Below, piece after piece: positions 23,972 through 29,688 of a stretch of 30,321 nucleotides of DNA. Position numbers and translations under genes: made by a program. Location: the IMG/VR virus record IMGVR_UViG_3300031997_000044, positions 1 through 30,321 of that record, one strand, 5' to 3'. The stretch is from a virus. Within the stretch, counting starts at the first letter, position 1. Every line of letters begins with the position of its first letter. The notes under the pieces were generated by a model, which was not told the origin of the DNA, made no database searches, and saw only the letters and a program-made list of their open reading frames with translations.

Positions 23972-24053
23972 GGGGAGCCATCAACACACGTATGTGCTGT
24001 CCATCAACCTGACGCTCATTGCCAATGAAAAAACGTGTGTCCTACGGCTCCCC
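23972..24053 (-). promoter_or_regulatory. Leader hairpin upstream of the MT-A70 gene
   Basis: Two nested pairs of perfect 8-bp arms, GGGGAGCC/GGCTCCCC (23972-23979 with 24046-24053) and ACACACGT/ACGTGTGT (23984-23991 with 24033-24040), form a long interrupted hairpin starting at about the transcription start. Inside lies TCATTG-C-CAATGA (24016-24028). It is in the 5' leader between promoter and methyltransferase start. A terminator/antiterminator, protein-binding hairpin or RNA-stabilising structure are options; feedback by the methylase on its own leader is possible. Confidence 0.6.
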
Positions 24054-24063
24054 AGCCACTCCC

Positions 24064-24092
24064 ATCATAGCACTTCCCGCCCCCGCTGTCAA
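24064..24092 (-). promoter_or_regulatory. Sigma-70-type promoter for the MT-A70 operon
   Basis: Read on the minus strand: TTGACA (24087-24092), 17-bp spacer, TATGAT (24064-24069), with an extended TGC before the -10. The -35 is a perfect consensus match and the -10 has five of six, at optimal spacing. Expected start of transcription is about 24057. It reads into the MT-A70 gene and the downstream minus-strand genes. It overlaps the 3' end of the small zinc gene at 24089. Confidence 0.8.
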
Positions 24093-24319
24093 TGGCCTAC
24101 CGCCATTTCATTTTCCCTCTCCTCAAACTTCCCACACGCCCGGTTGTCCGCGCCCCACGGCATGTGATAGCCACTCGGCAAGACAAACTGGTCGCAATAG
24201 TCGGGATAGCCCTCAACAGAGATCAGGCGCCGGCATCCGGCGCACTTCTGCAACAGGTTCTCGCTGGCCCCATGGCGTGAGACCATCAGGTTCGGCCCTA
24301 GCGGTTTCTCGTGTTTCAT
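24089..24319 (-). CDS. Small Cys-rich protein (76 residues)
   Basis: ATG at 24319 is preceded by GGGAGGGGGAG and overlaps the previous stop (ATGA). Cys pair 'CAGC' near residue 26 and further Cys in 'YPDYCDQF' and 'NRACGKF' suggest a single metal site. The product is compact and polar. It is the last gene before the MT-A70 promoter, whose -35 overlaps its stop. Function unknown. Confidence 0.6.
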   Translation of the reverse strand: MKHEKPLGPNLMVSRHGASENLLQKCAGCRRLISVEGYPDYCDQFVLPSGYHMPWGADNRACGKFEERENEMAVGH

Positions 24320-24420
24320 CTCCCCCTCCCCGCCCACAGCGCCATGATGCCAAAGCAGATGAACATCGCCAGCGGGATCCTCAAGCACCACACCGCCCAC
24401 CCCAGTTGTTGAACCATCAT
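24316..24420 (-). CDS. Tiny membrane protein (34 residues)
   Basis: Starts with ATGATG at 24420 behind GGGGGATGCC and overlaps both neighbours by 4 nt. Nearly the whole sequence is a hydrophobic helix ('LGWAVWCLRIPLAMFICFGIMALWAG') ending in 'RGR'. Overlap at both ends and the ribosome site argue that it is translated. Function unknown. Confidence 0.5.
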   Translation of the reverse strand: MMVQQLGWAVWCLRIPLAMFICFGIMALWAGRGR

Positions 24421-24632
24421 GGCATCCCCCGGAAGTGCTCGCACGCCGGATCGCTGACATAGATCGTCACGTGCCTGCCCTCGATCTCGCAAAGGCCCTT
24501 CCCGAAATCCTCCAAGGACGTGTAGCGCCGGCATCTGCCGCATGTGTTCCGGCTGAAAGCCGGGCACTCTGGCAGGGTTCCTACCCATAGGCAGGTACTC
24601 TGGTTAAGGCAGAACTTGCAGTTGACTGTCAT
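24417..24632 (-). CDS. Small Cys-cluster protein (71 residues)
   Basis: ATG at 24632 lies behind AGGAGGGGAG. The sequence carries eight Cys in two groups: 'CKFCLNQSTC' plus 'LPECPAF' at the N-terminus, and 'CGRCRRY...GLCEIEGR...ACEHF' at the C-terminus. The second group (CxxC-x10-GxC-x14-CxxF) is reminiscent of small iron-sulfur/zinc repeats. Binds one or two metal ions by inference. Overlaps neighbours by 4 nt on both sides. Confidence 0.6.
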   Translation of the reverse strand: MTVNCKFCLNQSTCLWVGTLPECPAFSRNTCGRCRRYTSLEDFGKGLCEIEGRHVTIYVSDPACEHFRGMP

Positions 24633-24910
24633 CTCCCCTCCTTGCACCATCCGCAAAGCCCCGCGTCGCCCGCTGGGGCTGCGCCGAGCAATATCTCGCA
24701 CCGCTGGCAGCACTCTGCGCCCACGACACGTGTCGTGGGCGCTCTCCACATACTGACGTTTTGATGCACGCGACATCCACTTGGTCGGATGGTGGCACCC
24801 ATCGAGCCTAGCAGATGGCGGAGCCTGTCCTTCCCGATGTGATACTCGTGCATCAGCGTCACCAGGCTATCGCCACCCTGGTAGCGCAGCGCGATCTCGG
24901 CGGCTATCAC
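24629..24910 (-). CDS. HTH plus zinc-ribbon small protein (93 residues)
   Basis: The GTG at 24910 follows AAGGAG and overlaps the stop of the previous gene (GTGA). The N-terminus 'AAEIALRYQGGDSLVTLMHEYHIGKDRLRHLLGSMGATIRPSG' is a resolvase/transposase-like helix-turn-helix with the common 'L...G...R' end. The C-terminus has 'CCQRC...LCGWC', a zinc ribbon. A small DNA-binding regulator is inferred. Confidence 0.65.
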   Translation of the reverse strand: MIAAEIALRYQGGDSLVTLMHEYHIGKDRLRHLLGSMGATIRPSGCRVHQNVSMWRAPTTRVVGAECCQRCEILLGAAPAGDAGLCGWCKEGR

Positions 24911-25164
24911 GGATACTCCTTCAGCACGTAGTGCGTGCCCGCCCATGCGTTGTCGTCGCAGGGTAGATCAGGGATTGGCTGTGTCGGCGGCTTGGGAAGC
25001 GCACCCAGCAAAATCTCCTTACAATTCCAGCAGAGGCGGGCCACGATCTTGAAACCTCGGTAGTGGTTGCCCAGCGTGCTGAATGTCGGCTTGTCCTCAG
25101 CAATGTACTGCACTGCCCATTCGGCGGGCTCTCGTTTGCAGGAATCACAAGCCCTAATCCTCAT
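24907..25164 (-). CDS. Zinc-ribbon protein (85 residues)
   Basis: ATG at 25164 follows AGAGGTG and overlaps the HNH stop (ATGA). Two CxxC pairs, 'CDSC' (residues 6-9) and 'CWNC' (residues 45-48), form a zinc ribbon. The C-terminus is Pro-rich and acidic. Function unknown. Confidence 0.6.
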   Translation of the reverse strand: MRIRACDSCKREPAEWAVQYIAEDKPTFSTLGNHYRGFKIVARLCWNCKEILLGALPKPPTQPIPDLPCDDNAWAGTHYVLKEYP

Positions 25165-25673
25165 GCGGACACCTCTCTCCAGGTCTTCCGGAGGACGATG
25201 AGTGAGATAGTGGAGGCATTCACTCCCAAAAGCCGGCCTATCTCGCTCTGACTGTGACCCTCTGCGCATGATTTCCTGGCCTCCCGCACCTGTCTCTCAG
25301 TGAGCTTGGCACTGCTTTGTCGCTCCCCACGTCGGACGCTTTCCGGATGGGTATGAGAACCATTACGGGAGCCGCAATTATGCGCGATCCTTCCTTTCGA
25401 TGAGGCGTCCCGCATGTTATCCAGGCGTGTACCTGCCCATAGATGAGAGGGATTGCAGCATGGTTTGTTGTCACAACTGTGGAGAACGCATAAGCCATCA
25501 GGGATAGGGCCTTTTACCAACTCGTAGGCCAGGCGGTGTGCTCCGACTGTCCTCCTATCACCCAGACCGAATCCCCCATATCCCGTTGAGCTGGCGCCCC
25601 CCTTCCACAGCCAGCAGTCGTCGGGGCCCCGTACGTCAATCTTTTCCCAGAAACGCTCAGCGAGAGTTTTCAT
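25161..25673 (-). CDS. HNH endonuclease (free-standing homing type)
   Basis: This 170-residue protein has the HNH_3 core 'CWLWKGG...GYGGFGLG....AHRLAYELVKGPIPDG', 'VLHSCDNKPCCNPSHLWAGTRLDN', with the expected His, Asn and Cys positions. A C-terminal helix-turn-helix follows ('LTERQVREARKSCAEGHSQSEIGRLLGVNASTISLI'). Its ribosome site is poor (GGATGTATAGACC) and a hairpin (CCTGC...GCAGG, 25685-25703) lies upstream, unlike the tight coupling of its neighbours. This suggests later insertion between the annealing protein and the zinc-ribbon cluster. Confidence 0.88.
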   Translation of the reverse strand: MKTLAERFWEKIDVRGPDDCWLWKGGASSTGYGGFGLGDRRTVGAHRLAYELVKGPIPDGLCVLHSCDNKPCCNPSHLWAGTRLDNMRDASSKGRIAHNCGSRNGSHTHPESVRRGERQSSAKLTERQVREARKSCAEGHSQSEIGRLLGVNASTISLIVLRKTWREVSA

Positions 25674-25712
25674 GGTCTATACATCCTGCCCATTGGGTGC
25701 AGGCTCGTGGTT

Positions 25713-26576
25713 TCATCGCGCATTCTTTTCGGCGAGGTACTGCTCCTCACGTAGCAGGTTGTTCTCCTCACTCGCCAGCAACCTCTCCATCACCGGGTCT
25801 TTCTGCTGGGCGTAAGGGCGCAGATCGCTCACTTGCGGCACGTTGAGCGCATCCACCTGCGCCTCTGCGGTCCTGGCGTTGATCCAGGCGTCAATCAACT
25901 TCAGCGCATCGTCAAACGTCCCTGGGTACTGTGCGAGGTGCTCATGGCCCAAGACGGTGTGCACCTGGTCGTTGGTCAGCCCGCGCCTGGTTGTTTCCGC
26001 CCAGAATGCTGCGCGGACCTTGCCCGATGCCGACCAGTGCGTCGCTTTGGGGACGGGCAATTGTGCGTGTTCTACAATCTCACCCGTCTCAGCGACTACT
26101 GCCGTCCTGGCGTCGAGGATGGTCTCCGTCTCGGTCTCATCCAGCCAGCCAAGGCCGACGATGCTCAAGGTAACGCGGCGCTTGGCTTTCGTCTCGGCCT
26201 TCATAATGGCGTTGGCCAACGCATCGCCCTTCAGCCCCTCGATGGCCACTGCGCCCGTGGAAGAATCTGTGCGTCCGTCTACTGCCGTGGCATAGGCCGT
26301 CACCACATAGACGCCGTTGATGGTCTCCCGCTCCAACTTGGTAATAGAGACCTTGCGCGAGGCGCGAAGCTGCTCGGTGCAATCCTTGCGCGCATAAAGC
26401 GTAAGCTTGCCGTTCAGCATGATATAGTCGAATGGCCGGGTGAGGGGATTCAGGTTGAGTGACTTGCAGATGGCCTGGTAGTAACTCACCCTCTGGGCCG
26501 CTGTGAGCTTGGAGAGGTCGCCCATGATGGCGGCCTCGATTGGCGACACATCCGATTTGACGATTTGCGAATCCAT
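25713..26576 (-). CDS. RecT/Rad52-like single-strand annealing protein (probable)
   Basis: This 287-residue protein starts at 26576 with GGAGG six bases upstream. The N-terminal core 'LTAAQRVSYYQAICKSLNLNPLTRPFDYIMLNGKLTLYARKDCTEQLR' and 'MKAETKAKRRVTLSIVGLGWLDETE' is of the type found in phage recombination proteins: the 'ETKA.RR....L.GLG..DE' motif is shared with RecT/Erf groups. It lies in the early replication/recombination block. It would anneal complementary ssDNA during phage replication and recombination. Family level (RecT vs Erf/Rad52) is not settled by eye. Confidence 0.65.
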   Translation of the reverse strand: MDSQIVKSDVSPIEAAIMGDLSKLTAAQRVSYYQAICKSLNLNPLTRPFDYIMLNGKLTLYARKDCTEQLRASRKVSITKLERETINGVYVVTAYATAVDGRTDSSTGAVAIEGLKGDALANAIMKAETKAKRRVTLSIVGLGWLDETETETILDARTAVVAETGEIVEHAQLPVPKATHWSASGKVRAAFWAETTRRGLTNDQVHTVLGHEHLAQYPGTFDDALKLIDAWINARTAEAQVDALNVPQVSDLRPYAQQKDPVMERLLASEENNLLREEQYLAEKNAR

Positions 26577-26604
26577 TGCATTCCTCCATCATTCGTGGTA
26601 CAAT
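26576..26604 (+). promoter_or_regulatory. Plus-strand promoter candidate inside the leftward block
   Basis: TTGCAT (26576-26581), 17-bp spacer, TACAAT (26599-26604), on the plus strand against the direction of the surrounding genes. Expected start is about 26611. The -10 is the same as that of the clear promoter at 27649. It overlaps the start of the annealing-protein gene. Confidence 0.45.
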
Positions 26605-26610
26605 GACCAC

Positions 26611-26674
26611 AGATAGTTGACTCACCCGCCGACGGCTCTGGCATCTTCACACGCCAGAGCCGTCTTGCTTCTTG
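26611..26674 (+). ncRNA. Possible small antisense RNA with terminator hairpin
   Basis: Downstream of the plus-strand promoter candidate lies a perfect hairpin with 12-bp arms GACGGCTCTGGC/GCCAGAGCCGTC (26631-26642 with 26653-26664, 10-nt loop), followed by TTGCTTCTTG. Together this gives a unit of about 64 nt: start, short unpaired 5' part, terminator. It is antisense to the 3' end of the gene ending at 26647. The hairpin could instead be a terminator for the leftward genes, but no U-tract follows on that strand. Confidence 0.4.
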
Positions 26675-26901
26675 TCCATTATTCTGGCGATGGCCGACTC
26701 GGAGGCTAGTGGCGCGCACCAATCGATTGGCTGCGCGTCCTGATAGACAGCGCGGTCTGGTTGTCCCTGTGCCTGCCCCTTCAGCGCCGCGACCTCTGCC
26801 TCCAGCGCCAGGATGCGCCGCAAGAGCATCTGTTCCACCAGGACGATGCGCCGCGAGAGACGCGCCATCTCGCCGTATGCTTCCTCGTTGTGCTCGCTCA
26901 T
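26647..26901 (-). CDS. Small coiled-coil protein (84 residues)
   Basis: ATG at 26901 is behind GGGGGTGAG and overlaps the membrane-protein stop. A helical N-terminus ('GEMARLSRRIVLVEQMLLRRILALEAEVAALKGQ') is followed by a polar tail ('PIDWCAPLASESAIARIMDKKQDGSG'). Its 3' end forms one arm of the 26631-26664 hairpin. Function unknown. Confidence 0.55.
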   Translation of the reverse strand: MSEHNEEAYGEMARLSRRIVLVEQMLLRRILALEAEVAALKGQAQGQPDRAVYQDAQPIDWCAPLASESAIARIMDKKQDGSGV

Positions 26902-27089
26902 CTCACCCCCAGCATCGCGCAGAATAGGTCCATCAGCGGCTCAGCGAACATGATCCCCAGAAACACCACCACCAGAATCAGCATGAACCAGAACTCGTGC
27001 TTCAGCGTCCGATGCTCAGCCGGCGTCACCGGCTCATCGGGATACGTCCATCTCGGAGAGTAACGCTTCATCCCACCTCCCCGCTTCAT
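26898..27089 (-). CDS. Small membrane protein (63 residues)
   Basis: Start ATG at 27089 behind AAGGAGGCGTGAG; a second start at 27071 also has a site (GGAGGTGGG). A basic, aromatic N-terminus ('RYSPRWTYPDEPVTPAEHRTLKHEF') is followed by one transmembrane helix ('WFMLILVVVFLGIMFAEPLMDLFCAMLG'). Function unknown; a host-membrane effector is possible. Confidence 0.6.
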   Translation of the reverse strand: MKRGGGMKRYSPRWTYPDEPVTPAEHRTLKHEFWFMLILVVVFLGIMFAEPLMDLFCAMLGVR

Positions 27090-27090
27090 C

Positions 27091-27261
27091 TCACGCCTCC
27101 TTGCTAACCGCTACCCCATTGATAGCCACCTTCCTGAATGCTGCGACCAGGATCATCCGCGCCTGCATGGACATGGTGATGCCGTTCCGTCTGGCCATCT
27201 CTGCCAGCATTGCGCGGTGCGCCTGGTCGAGCCTGACTCCCACTACCGTCGTTTTTGCCAT
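27091..27261 (-). CDS. Ribbon-helix-helix (CopG/Arc-like) regulator
   Basis: This 56-residue protein starts at 27261 with a strong GGAAGGAGG site. The ribbon 'KTTVVGVRLDQAH' and the helices 'RAMLAEMARRNGITMSMQARMILVAAFRKVAI' are the classic RHH layout (strand with alternating residues, helix, G-I-T turn, helix). Such dimers bind palindromic operators. It sits next to the divergent promoter region and may act on the palindrome at 27527-27538 (inference). Confidence 0.7.
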   Translation of the reverse strand: MAKTTVVGVRLDQAHRAMLAEMARRNGITMSMQARMILVAAFRKVAINGVAVSKEA

Positions 27262-27311
27262 CGTTGCCTCCTTCCGCTCATCAGGCCGGCCCGTTTAGCC
27301 GGCGACGGGGC

Positions 27312-27452
27312 CTATGCCCCGTTTCGCGTCCATAAGAGGTGGAATTGGTAATTCCGTTCGGCAACCATATCGCGCAGTATCTCTACGATGTCCATTCGCT
27401 CGTTGGTGTAGGCCCAGTCCAACCACCCGATCAGCCATCCGTAAGCGTCCAT
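27312..27452 (-). CDS. First gene of the leftward operon (46 residues)
   Basis: ATG at 27452 with GGGAG seven bases upstream; TAG stop at 27312. The sequence 'MDAYGWLIGWLDWAYTNERM' followed by 'DIVEILRDMVAERNYQFHLL' is acidic and helical with many aromatic residues. It is the first reading frame after the leftward promoter. Not recognised. The overlapping 61-codon frame at 27295-27480 is considered its shadow. Confidence 0.5.
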   Translation of the reverse strand: MDAYGWLIGWLDWAYTNERMDIVEILRDMVAERNYQFHLLWTRNGA

Positions 27453-27496
27453 CTCGGTCTCCCTTCCTTCCGTTTCTCATCCTCTACTCTGCCCAC

Positions 27497-27525
27497 ATCA
27501 TAGCATGGGTGTTAGCCTTTGTCAT
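27497..27525 (-). promoter_or_regulatory. Leftward early promoter
   Basis: Minus strand: ATGACA (27520-27525; five of six to TTGACA), 17-bp spacer, TATGAT (27497-27502) with an extended TGC. Expected start about 27490. It would drive the whole leftward early block. The palindrome at 27527-27538 lies directly upstream of its -35. Confidence 0.65.
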
Positions 27526-27526
27526 C

Positions 27527-27538
27527 AGCATTAATGCT
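27527..27538. promoter_or_regulatory. 12-bp palindrome (operator candidate)
   Basis: AGCATTAATGCT is a perfect 12-bp palindrome immediately upstream of the leftward -35 element. Its symmetry and position are those of a regulator binding site, possibly for the nearby ribbon-helix-helix protein. Confidence 0.5.
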
Positions 27539-27585
27539 TAGTTTCGAGGGTGAGTTTCGCGTCATGCCGGGCCGATTTGCACGAT

Positions 27586-27614
27586 CTAGTGGTGTGGCGC
27601 AAGACGGCCACTAG
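27586..27614. repeat. Inverted repeat between the divergent promoters
   Basis: CTAGTGG (27586-27592) and CCACTAG (27608-27614) are perfect 7-bp arms spaced by 15 nt, 12 nt upstream of the rightward -35. Centre-to-centre spacing of 22 bp (about two DNA turns) suits a dimeric regulator. The rest of the 318-nt gap 27453-27770 holds only the promoters, palindrome and hairpin listed. Confidence 0.45.
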
Positions 27615-27625
27615 GGGTAGTGGGC

Positions 27626-27654
27626 TTGACGTGCCGCTGAGGATATGGTACAAT
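27626..27654 (+). promoter_or_regulatory. Rightward sigma-70 promoter of the methyltransferase unit
   Basis: TTGACG (27626-27631), 17-bp spacer, TACAAT (27649-27654): five of six matches at each element and optimal spacing. Expected start about 27661, which gives a 110-nt leader before the ATG at 27771. This is the only clear rightward promoter that leads into genes. Confidence 0.8.
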
Positions 27655-27698
27655 AGAGGCGCTGGGAGACATTGGGTGAGGGGCGTTTTGTATATCAT

Positions 27699-27751
27699 GG
27701 CCCTGGTATCCTACACCCGTCTCTCAGCAAGACGCCCAGGATACCAGGGCC
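27699..27751 (+). promoter_or_regulatory. Leader hairpin before the rightward methyltransferase
   Basis: GGCCCTGGTATCCT (27699-27712) and AGGATACCAGGGCC (27738-27751) are perfect 14-bp arms with a 25-nt loop, ending a few bases before the GGAGGTGAT ribosome site. No U-tract follows. The structure could control translation, bind a protein (on RNA or, as a palindrome, on DNA), or be an operator for autoregulation by the ParB-like protein. Confidence 0.65.
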
Positions 27752-27770
27752 GCCTTATTGTGGAGGTGAT

Positions 27771-28979
27771 ATGAGAATAGCCGACATCCGCACTGGCGAG
27801 CGTCACCGCAAGGACTTGGGCGACATCACCAGCCTTGCCGCCAGCATCGCCGAAATCGGACTGCTGCACCCTATCGTGGTGACGCCCGACGGTACGCTGA
27901 TCGCCGGGGCCAGGCGGATCGCCGCCTGCGTCTCTCTCGGATGGACGGACATCGCCGTCACCGTGGTAGACATCCCGGCCATCGTGCGCGGCGAAGCTGC
28001 CGAGAACACGGAGCGGCTGAATCTGACGCCAACCGAGGCATGGGAGCTTGCCCAAGAGCTTGAGCCGTTGCTGGCGGCAGAGGCCAAAGAGAGGATGGTA
28101 CAGGCCCACGCTAGCTGTGGCAATTTGCCACAGCTGGATCAAGGCAAGACCCGCGACCAGGTAGCCGAGGCCATCGGCATGAGTGGGCGAACCTACGAGA
28201 AGCTCAAGATGGTGATGGAGGCAGCGGTGGCAGAGCCAGAGAAGTATGCGGGGGTTGCAGAACACATGGCCCAAACAGGAAGCGTAGACGGCGCAGTCAA
28301 AGAGAAGCGGAAACGCGATGTGGACGCCGAGCGTGCTATATTGGTAGAAAAAGCGCAGGCTCTACGCCCGTCCGACCGCTGGCATATTGACGTAGCAGAC
28401 ATCCGCACTTATGCAACGGAACAACGCTTCGACTTCATTATCACCGATCCACCGTATCCACGAGAATACCTCGATCTTTATCGCGTCCTGGCAGAGCGGG
28501 CCCTGGAATGGCTCAAGCCAGGCGGCCTGCTTCTGGCCATGTGCGGCCAATCCTACTTTGACCAGATCATGCTCGTCATGGGAAAGCGCCTCGAATATTA
28601 TTGGATGGCCAGTTACCAGACGCCCGGCCAACCTACACCATTGAGACAGCGCCAGGTCAACACTTCGTGGAAACCGATCTTGATATATGGCCTTCCCGGC
28701 GAATCCTACAAAGGCAAGATTTTCGGCGACGTATGGGTAAGCGGTGGCAACGACAAAGACCACCACAAATGGGGTCAATCCGTCAGCGGGATGCTATCGC
28801 TTGTGAAGCAGGTATGCTTGCCAGGGCAGAGCGTTTTCGACCCGTTCTGTGGCGCTGGCACAACAGGTATCGCGGCGCTCATGCACGGATGCACCTTCTG
28901 GGGCATTGACATTGATGAGAAGAGTGCTGATCTTGCGTGCGGTCGGCTTGCGGAGGTGAACAATGACCAGACCGCGTAA
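27771..28979 (+). CDS. ParB-like domain fused to DNA methyltransferase (plus-strand copy)
   Basis: ATG at 27771 right after GGAGGTGAT (402 residues). ParB-N domain at about 1-90 ('LGDITSLAASIAEIGLLHPIVVTPDGTLIAGARRIAACVSLGW'). An HTH-like middle follows ('TRDQVAEAIGMSGRTYEKLKMVMEAA', about 127-152). The methylase domain has 'FIITDPPYPREYLDLY' (DPPY 226-229) and 'SVFDPFCGAGTTGIAALMHG' (about 354-373), a beta-class N6/N4 methylase. Compared with the 15339-16577 copy it has an added HTH region and little other similarity beyond the shared motifs. Overlaps the next gene by 17 nt. Confidence 0.88.
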   Translation: MRIADIRTGERHRKDLGDITSLAASIAEIGLLHPIVVTPDGTLIAGARRIAACVSLGWTDIAVTVVDIPAIVRGEAAENTERLNLTPTEAWELAQELEPLLAAEAKERMVQAHASCGNLPQLDQGKTRDQVAEAIGMSGRTYEKLKMVMEAAVAEPEKYAGVAEHMAQTGSVDGAVKEKRKRDVDAERAILVEKAQALRPSDRWHIDVADIRTYATEQRFDFIITDPPYPREYLDLYRVLAERALEWLKPGGLLLAMCGQSYFDQIMLVMGKRLEYYWMASYQTPGQPTPLRQRQVNTSWKPILIYGLPGESYKGKIFGDVWVSGGNDKDHHKWGQSVSGMLSLVKQVCLPGQSVFDPFCGAGTTGIAALMHGCTFWGIDIDEKSADLACGRLAEVNNDQTA

Positions 28980-29349
28980 CGACCAACACAGCACGGAGTT
29001 TGGCTTGTGGCTACGCAAGCAGAGAGAGATTGATAGTTCACTGGGCTTTGTCGCAACGAACATTGACTACAAGTGGGAGAATTACAAGACCGGTCAATGG
29101 ATGTTCATTGAAGAGAAACGATATGGGCGGCTAGTCGAGTCCTCGCAGCGCAAACAGTTTGTATCTCTTGATAAGGCACAAACAGACCCTCTTTATCGTG
29201 GATTCTGGATTATCAGGTTCCAGAAGACGTCTCCAGAAGATGGCCTTATCTGGCTCGGTCGTTTGTGTCAGCAATCGCAAGCAGAGAAATACGAAGAGAT
29301 AACGAAACAACAACTGCTCGGCTTCCTGAAGGGGTTTGCCCTCTTGTGA
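28963..29349 (+). CDS. Methyltransferase-coupled protein with D...ExK nuclease-like motif
   Basis: This 128-residue protein has an ATG at 28963 behind GGAGGTGAACA. The stretch 'NIDYKWENYKTGQWMFIEEKRYG' puts Asp35 and Glu50-x-Lys52 at the spacing of a PD-(D/E)XK active site (D, then E-x-K on the next strand). The rest includes 'GFWIIRFQKTSPEDGLIWLG' and is helical at the C-terminus. It is translated together with the methyltransferase before it. A small nuclease partnered with the modification enzyme is inferred; family not recognised by name. Confidence 0.6.
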   Translation: MTRPRNDQHSTEFGLWLRKQREIDSSLGFVATNIDYKWENYKTGQWMFIEEKRYGRLVESSQRKQFVSLDKAQTDPLYRGFWIIRFQKTSPEDGLIWLGRLCQQSQAEKYEEITKQQLLGFLKGFALL

Positions 29350-29364
29350 CCCACAAAAGCACCT

Positions 29365-29399
29365 GGGGCGGCCAGGTGGAGGTCGAACCCAGCCGCCCC
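29365..29399. terminator. Hairpin between convergent operons
   Basis: GGGGCGGC (29365-29372) and GCCGCCCC (29392-29399) pair perfectly, with a 19-nt loop, in the 105-nt gap where the rightward unit meets the leftward holin gene. No U-run follows either arm. A bidirectional Rho-independent-like or roadblock hairpin is the simplest reading given the convergent layout. Confidence 0.45.
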
Positions 29400-29454
29400 G
29401 TCAGAAAGGAGGAGGAACCCCCGCCGCTTGCTCAAGGCGGCAGGCGGATATAGG

Positions 29455-29673
29455 CTATGCCTCTGGCGGATTCCGCGCACTTCTGGTCTGGCGATCTGCG
29501 CTCGTGGCCTTCGTGCCAAAGAAGAACGACACGACGATAAGACAGATGTTCACCAGCACCTCCGGTATCGGTCTCCCGGTTACCGCCAGGAAACAGAGAC
29601 AGCCAATACACAGCACGGTGATGAATCCCGACAAGATCACGCTCTGCTTGAACAGATCCCAAAAGTTGGTCAT
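29455..29673 (-). CDS. Holin-like membrane protein
   Basis: This 72-residue protein starts at 29673 with AGAAGGAAAG upstream. Two hydrophobic segments (about 11-32 'VILSGFITVLCIGCLCFLAV' and about 38-54 'EVLVNICLIVVSFFFG') joined by 'TGRPIPE', plus a polar tail 'TKATSADRQTRSARN', match the two-TM phage holin layout. It lies 15 nt after the lysin. Function as holin is inferred from topology and neighbourhood. Confidence 0.7.
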   Translation of the reverse strand: MTNFWDLFKQSVILSGFITVLCIGCLCFLAVTGRPIPEVLVNICLIVVSFFFGTKATSADRQTRSARNPPEA

Positions 29674-29688
29674 TTTCTCTTTCCTTCT

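Noticed and set aside
27295-27480. 61-codon minus-strand frame
   Set aside because: It overlaps the better supported 46-residue gene at 27312-27452 in another frame and is Arg/Gly-rich without pattern.
29346-29453. 35-codon plus-strand frame with GTG overlapping the previous stop
   Set aside because: Start coupling is attractive, but the frame runs through the GGGGCGGC hairpin, has a poorly spaced ribosome site, and its product is low complexity.
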